The notes under the pieces: model-generated | What the model was told of the DNA's origin: nothing | Seen by the model: the letters and a program-made list of their open reading frames with translations, nothing else | The model's database searches: none | Source of the DNA: Streptomyces lilacinus | GTDB lineage: Bacteria > Actinomycetota > Actinomycetes > Streptomycetales > Streptomycetaceae | Length of the DNA stretch: 5,966 bases | Direction: 5' to 3' | NCBI GenBank assembly: GCA_000715685.1 | Contig: KL569428.1 | Location: 790-6,755, forward strand | Program-made: the position numbers and the translations under genes | Shown here: in pieces, positions 1 to 5,966 of the stretch | Layout of the letters: every line of letters begins with the position of its first letter | Position numbering within the stretch: the stretch's first letter is position 1

Positions 1-2
1 CA

Positions 3-3053
<3,051 letters not shown>

Positions 3054-3056
<3 letters not shown>

Positions 3057-3060
3057 CATG
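3054..3060 (+). promoter_or_regulatory. Stop/start coupling junction TGACATG, PKS to ATPase
   Basis: The PKS stop TGA (3054-3056) and the ATPase start ATG (3058-3060) are separated by one base. Ribosomes finishing the synthase can restart on the transporter gene, tying exporter supply to synthase supply. Confidence 0.75.
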
Positions 3061-3981
3061 ACAGACGAACTCCGCGAAGAGCCGGTCCGCAACGGCGAGT
3101 TCCTTGCCCGCGCGGTCGGCGTCACCCGCCGCTACGGCGACATGACCGCCGTCGACCAGGTGGACCTGGACATCCCGGCCGGCCAGCTCCTGGGCCTGCT
3201 GGGCCCCAACGGAGCGGGCAAGAGCACGCTGATCAACATGTTCGTCGGGCTGCGGCACCCCACCGAGGGCCGCGTCGAGCTCTTCGGCCGCGACCCCCGT
3301 GACATGAAGGCCCGCCTGCGCATGGGCGTCACCCCTCAGGAGACCGGACTTCCGGACATGGCGCGGGTCGGAGAGGTCGTCGACTTCGTCGCCGCGCACT
3401 ACCCCCGTCCCTTCAAGCGCGGGGAGATCCTGGACCGGTTCGGCCTCGGTGAGCTGGTGCGCAAGCAGACCGGCGGGCTCTCCGGCGGTCAGAAGCGGCG
3501 CCTCGCCGTCGCCCTGGCCTTCGTCGGCCGCCCCGACCTGGTCTTCCTGGACGAACCGACCACCGGACTGGACGTCGAGGGTCGGCAGACGCTCTGGGAC
3601 GCGATCAGAGAGTTCCACGGCACGGGCGGCACCGTCGTGCTGACCAGCCACTACCTGGAAGAGGTCGAACAGCTCGCGCAGCGCGTCGTCGTCGTGGACC
3701 GCGGCCGCTGCGTGGCCGACGACAGCGTCGAGGCGCTCCGCCGGATCAGCGGACTGCGCCGGGTCAGCGTGCTCGCCGCCGAACTGCCGCCCCTCGCCGG
3801 TGCGATGGGCGTCGAGCGCGAGGGCGACCGGGTCCGGATGGTCACCGCCGACGCGGACCAGCTCGTACGCGAACTGGTGGCGTCCGGAGTCGCTTTCAGC
3901 GACCTGGAGGTCCAGTCGGGCTCGCTCCAGGACGCGTTCCTGGCCCTCACCAGCAAGGCCCCGGCCCCCACAGCCGCCTGA
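3058..3981 (+). CDS. ABC transporter ATP-binding subunit, DrrA type (antibiotic export)
   Basis: This 307-residue cytoplasmic ATPase drives an exporter. All nucleotide-binding motifs are present: Walker A GPNGAGKST at 49-57 (Lys55), Q-loop Gln94 in VTPQE, signature LSGGQ at 141-145, Walker B FLDEP at 163-167 with catalytic Glu166, D-loop GLD at 170-172, and switch His198 in TSHYLEEVE. A C-terminal extension of about 85 residues follows the nucleotide-binding core, as in DrrA-type and other drug-export ATPases. It starts one base after the polyketide synthase stop, with a good ribosome binding site, and its partner permease follows. There is one nucleotide-binding domain and no fused membrane segment, so it should act as a dimer with the permease. 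The family is certain. The cargo, presumably the polyketide or its glycoside, is inferred from context. Confidence 0.95.
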   Translation: MTDELREEPVRNGEFLARAVGVTRRYGDMTAVDQVDLDIPAGQLLGLLGPNGAGKSTLINMFVGLRHPTEGRVELFGRDPRDMKARLRMGVTPQETGLPDMARVGEVVDFVAAHYPRPFKRGEILDRFGLGELVRKQTGGLSGGQKRRLAVALAFVGRPDLVFLDEPTTGLDVEGRQTLWDAIREFHGTGGTVVLTSHYLEEVEQLAQRVVVVDRGRCVADDSVEALRRISGLRRVSVLAAELPPLAGAMGVEREGDRVRMVTADADQLVRELVASGVAFSDLEVQSGSLQDAFLALTSKAPAPTAA

Positions 3982-4015
3982 CACCAGCGTCCTTGTGACC
4001 CCGCCCCATCTTCCT

Positions 4016-4020
4016 AGGGA
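4016..4020 (+). promoter_or_regulatory. Ribosome binding site deciding the permease start
   Basis: AGGGA is followed by seven bases and then ATG at 4028. This favours 4028 over the in-frame GTG at 3995, which would add 11 residues and has no purine-rich site at useful spacing. The rest of the 46-base spacer (3982-4027) shows no convincing hairpin or promoter. Confidence 0.75.
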
Positions 4021-4027
4021 CCCCCTC

Positions 4028-4762
4028 ATGCAAGCGATCGTCGTCAACATCAAGTTCGAGCTGGTCCAGGCGCTGCGCGTACCGATGGTCTACGTCGCCA
4101 TGCTCTTCCTGCCCTCCGTGGGCATGCTGCTCTACGTCCTGCCCGCCGTGCAGGACCCCGGCACCGTGGTCATGAGCACCGCCTCGATGTGCCTGTTCAC
4201 CGTCCTCATCCTGTGCTCGGCGCAGTACGGCAACGGCATCGCGGACGCGCGGATGCGGCCGTGGGGCGGGTTCGTCCGTACGCTGCCCGGCGGGCCGGTG
4301 CCGAAGATGACCGCCATGATCGTCCTGAGCCTCCTGCTGGCCGTCATGGGCAGCCTCCCGATGATCGCCATCGCGGCGTTCGGCACCGAGGCCACCCTGC
4401 CCCTCGGCCGGCTGCTGCTCGGCCTGCTGGCGCTGGGCCTGGCCGTCGTGCCGTTCGCCCTGCTGACCCTCACCATCGGGTACTCGGTCAACCCCTACAC
4501 CGTCCACGTGCTGGCCACCGTCATGCCCATGGTGCTCGCCTACCTCGGCGGCTACTTCGCGGACCCGGCCGCCGACTCCGGCTTCATCGCCACGATCGCC
4601 CCGTTCACCCCGGCCCGCGGCCCGGCCGAGCTGGTGTGGGCCGCCGTGGGCGACCACCGGATCAACCCGGTCTCGATGGTGATGCTCCTGGTGTGGACGG
4701 CCGTCTTCGCCGTCCTGGCCGCCCGTGCCTACCGGGCCGACGAGGGGCGACGGTTCCACTGA
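4028..4762 (+). CDS. ABC-2-type transporter permease (DrrB-like)
   Basis: This 244-residue integral membrane protein is the likely channel half of the exporter. Six hydrophobic segments can be read at about 20-40, 47-66, 94-117, 126-150, 158-177 and 216-235. That is the usual six-helix layout of ABC-2 permeases, in a rather compact protein. A short N-terminal stretch (MQAIVVNIKFELVQALR) precedes helix 1. The loop between helices 2 and 3 is polar and basic (about 67-93, with RMRPWGGFVRTLPGG), a plausible contact for the ATPase. The C-terminus is basic (RADEGRRFH). I see no signal peptide or ATPase motif. It follows its ATPase by 46 bases and ends one base before the glycosyltransferase start. 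Assignment to the ABC-2/DrrB group rests on topology and pairing more than on one diagnostic motif. Confidence 0.88.
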   Translation: MQAIVVNIKFELVQALRVPMVYVAMLFLPSVGMLLYVLPAVQDPGTVVMSTASMCLFTVLILCSAQYGNGIADARMRPWGGFVRTLPGGPVPKMTAMIVLSLLLAVMGSLPMIAIAAFGTEATLPLGRLLLGLLALGLAVVPFALLTLTIGYSVNPYTVHVLATVMPMVLAYLGGYFADPAADSGFIATIAPFTPARGPAELVWAAVGDHRINPVSMVMLLVWTAVFAVLAARAYRADEGRRFH

Positions 4763-4766
4763 CATG
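4760..4766 (+). promoter_or_regulatory. Stop/start coupling junction TGACATG, permease to glycosyltransferase
   Basis: The permease stop TGA (4760-4762) and the glycosyltransferase ATG (4764-4766) are separated by one base, the same seven bases as at the PKS-ATPase junction. The nearest purine-rich stretch, GAGGGG at 4742-4747, is 16 bases from the start, so reinitiation probably matters more here. Confidence 0.7.
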
Positions 4767-5966
4767 ACCGACACCACGGACACCGGCACGACCGGCCCCG
4801 ACGGGACGCGCCGCCACGTCGTCTTCCTCAACAACTCCGGCCTCGGCCACGTGATCCCCACCCTCGACGTCGCCGCCGAGCTGGTACGACGAGGCCACGA
4901 GGTCACCTACGTCACCGGCGGCAACCTCGTGGACCGGGTCGCCGCCACCGGCGCCACCGTCCTCGGCTACCCCTCCGTCCTCGACGAGGTCGACCTCTCC
5001 GAGATGGTCACCGCCGACGACACCGCCCGGATGCCCTCCCTCTATCTCCAGGAGGGCAAGCGCGCCCTGCGCACCCTGGAGGAGCACCTGGGGGAGCGCC
5101 GCCCCGACCTGATCGTCTACGACCTGACGCTCTACCACGTGGCCCGCGTCCTCTCCCGCGCCTGGGACGTGCCCGCCGCCGAGACCTTCCCGGCGCTCGC
5201 CTCCAACAAGCACTTCAAGCTGCTGGACAAGCTGATCGAGAAGATGGGCCGGGCACGCCCCGGTCACCCCGCCCTCCAGGACTTCCTGCGTGAACTGAAC
5301 GACCTCCTCGCCCAGTACGGCCAGAGCGACACCTCCGTGGAGGAGCTCGTCGGCCGCGAGGAGGACCTCAACGTCGTCTTCTACACCCGCTCCTTCCAGC
5401 CGGCCGGGGCCACGTTCGACGCCACCCGCTACCGCTTCGTCGGCCCCTGCCTCGACGGCGCGGCGGCGGCCGAGCAGTGGACCCCGCCCGCCGACGGCAG
5501 CCCCGTCGTCCTGATCTCGCTGGGCACCAGCGTCCACCGGAACCCGGAGTTCTTCCGGATGTGTGTCGAGACGTTCCGTGACACCCCGTGGCACGTCGTC
5601 ATGGCGGTGCACAAGGGCATCGACCCCGCCGACCTCGCCCCCCTGCCGCCCAACGTCGAGGTGTACACCTGGGCGCCCCAACTGGCCGTGCTGCGCCATG
5701 CCGAGGTCTTCGTCTCGCACGCCGGGCTCGGCAGCATCACCGGCGCCCTGTCCACGGGGACCCCCGTGGTCCTGGTGCCTTCGACGCCCGAGCACGAGGT
5801 GCACGCGCAGCGGGTGGCCGAACTCGGCCTCGGCCGGGTCATCCGCTCCGGCACGCTCGGCCCGGACCGGTTGCGTGCCGCGGTGGACGAGGTGAGGGCC
5901 GACCACATGACACGCAAACGTGTTTCGAAAATGCAGCAGGACATCGCGGAGGCCGGCGGCCACACG
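4764..5966 (+). CDS. MGT-family (OleD/OleI-like) macrolide glycosyltransferase, 3' partial
   Basis: This GT-B enzyme transfers a sugar from a nucleotide donor to a hydroxyl of a polyketide. The window holds 401 codons and runs off the right edge in frame at AEAGGHT, a motif near the C-terminus of this family. The N-terminal domain has GLGHVIP with the presumed catalytic base His29 (codon 4848-4850). Its likely partner is Asp120 in VYDLTLYHVARVL, matching the HDITSYPARVL region of OleD. The mid region (LNVVFYTRSFQP, RFVGPC) is typical of macrolide glycosyltransferases. The nucleotide-binding half shows SLGTS, WAPQ (303-306) and HAGLGS (319-324). The donor-sugar pair that is Asp-Gln in OleD is Glu343-His344 here. 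The start follows the permease stop by one base, and the nearest purine-rich stretch (4742-4747) is too far upstream for a normal ribosome site, so coupling is likely. The role may be self-resistance by glycosylation or tailoring with a deoxysugar; the sequence does not decide. Confidence 0.92.
   Translation, partial: MTDTTDTGTTGPDGTRRHVVFLNNSGLGHVIPTLDVAAELVRRGHEVTYVTGGNLVDRVAATGATVLGYPSVLDEVDLSEMVTADDTARMPSLYLQEGKRALRTLEEHLGERRPDLIVYDLTLYHVARVLSRAWDVPAAETFPALASNKHFKLLDKLIEKMGRARPGHPALQDFLRELNDLLAQYGQSDTSVEELVGREEDLNVVFYTRSFQPAGATFDATRYRFVGPCLDGAAAAEQWTPPADGSPVVLISLGTSVHRNPEFFRMCVETFRDTPWHVVMAVHKGIDPADLAPLPPNVEVYTWAPQLAVLRHAEVFVSHAGLGSITGALSTGTPVVLVPSTPEHEVHAQRVAELGLGRVIRSGTLGPDRLRAAVDEVRADHMTRKRVSKMQQDIAEAGGHT

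Noticed and set aside
3800..4027. N-terminal extension of the permease reaching back into the ATPase gene
   Set aside because: The extra residues are an out-of-frame reading of the ATPase end. The ATG at 4028 has AGGGA at good spacing and gives a normal six-helix permease. The GTG at 3995 is possible but has no good ribosome site.
3982..4027. Terminator or promoter in the only real intergenic gap
   Set aside because: The 46 bases hold no stem-loop beyond a 4-base match with too small a loop, and no recognisable -35/-10 pair. It looks like a plain leader with a ribosome site.
4662..5963. Long antisense open frame of 433 codons opposite the glycosyltransferase
   Set aside because: Its translation is low-complexity and rich in Gly, Val, Asp and His, with no recognisable domain, and it lies opposite a well-supported enzyme. 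Such frames are common artefacts in GC-rich actinomycete DNA.

Overview
The window is very GC-rich DNA. Nearly every codon ends in G or C, I saw no TTA codon, and genes are packed with almost no spacers. This fits Streptomyces or a close actinomycete relative, in the accessory (secondary-metabolite) part of the genome. No RNA gene, mobile element, repeat array or CRISPR was found. All supported genes are on the + strand and cover almost every base.

Layout: (1) 3-3056 is the 3' end of a modular type I polyketide synthase (PKS) gene, open at the left edge. It encodes the last part of a ketosynthase (KS), then an acyltransferase (AT), acyl carrier protein (ACP) and thioesterase (TE). This is the final extension module of an assembly line; it has no ketoreductase, dehydratase or enoylreductase, and it ends in a macrolide-type TE. 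(2) 3058-3981 is a DrrA-type ABC transporter ATPase. (3) 4028-4762 is its six-helix ABC-2-type permease. (4) 4764-5966 is a macrolide glycosyltransferase-like (MGT, OleD/OleI-like) GT-B enzyme, open at the right edge and missing perhaps 10-25 C-terminal residues.

The four genes look like one transcription unit. Two junctions (PKS to ATPase, permease to glycosyltransferase) have the same TGACATG arrangement with a single base between stop and start; the third gap is 46 bases. Read together: the PKS makes the last, unreduced two-carbon extension with what looks like malonyl-CoA. The TE releases the chain, probably as a macrolactone. The glycosyltransferase adds a sugar to the product, either as self-protection (as OleI does for oleandomycin) or as a tailoring step. 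The ABC pair exports it.

Most worth checking: the chemistry predicted for the last module (a 3-oxo, C-2-unsubstituted ester that could fold to a hemiketal or pyrone), a variant HGFH specificity motif in the AT, and a glycosyltransferase whose usual donor-sugar Asp-Gln pair is replaced by Glu-His. None of this is evidence of a wholly new type of system. The window reads as a recognisable polyketide cluster whose exact product I cannot name from this segment.
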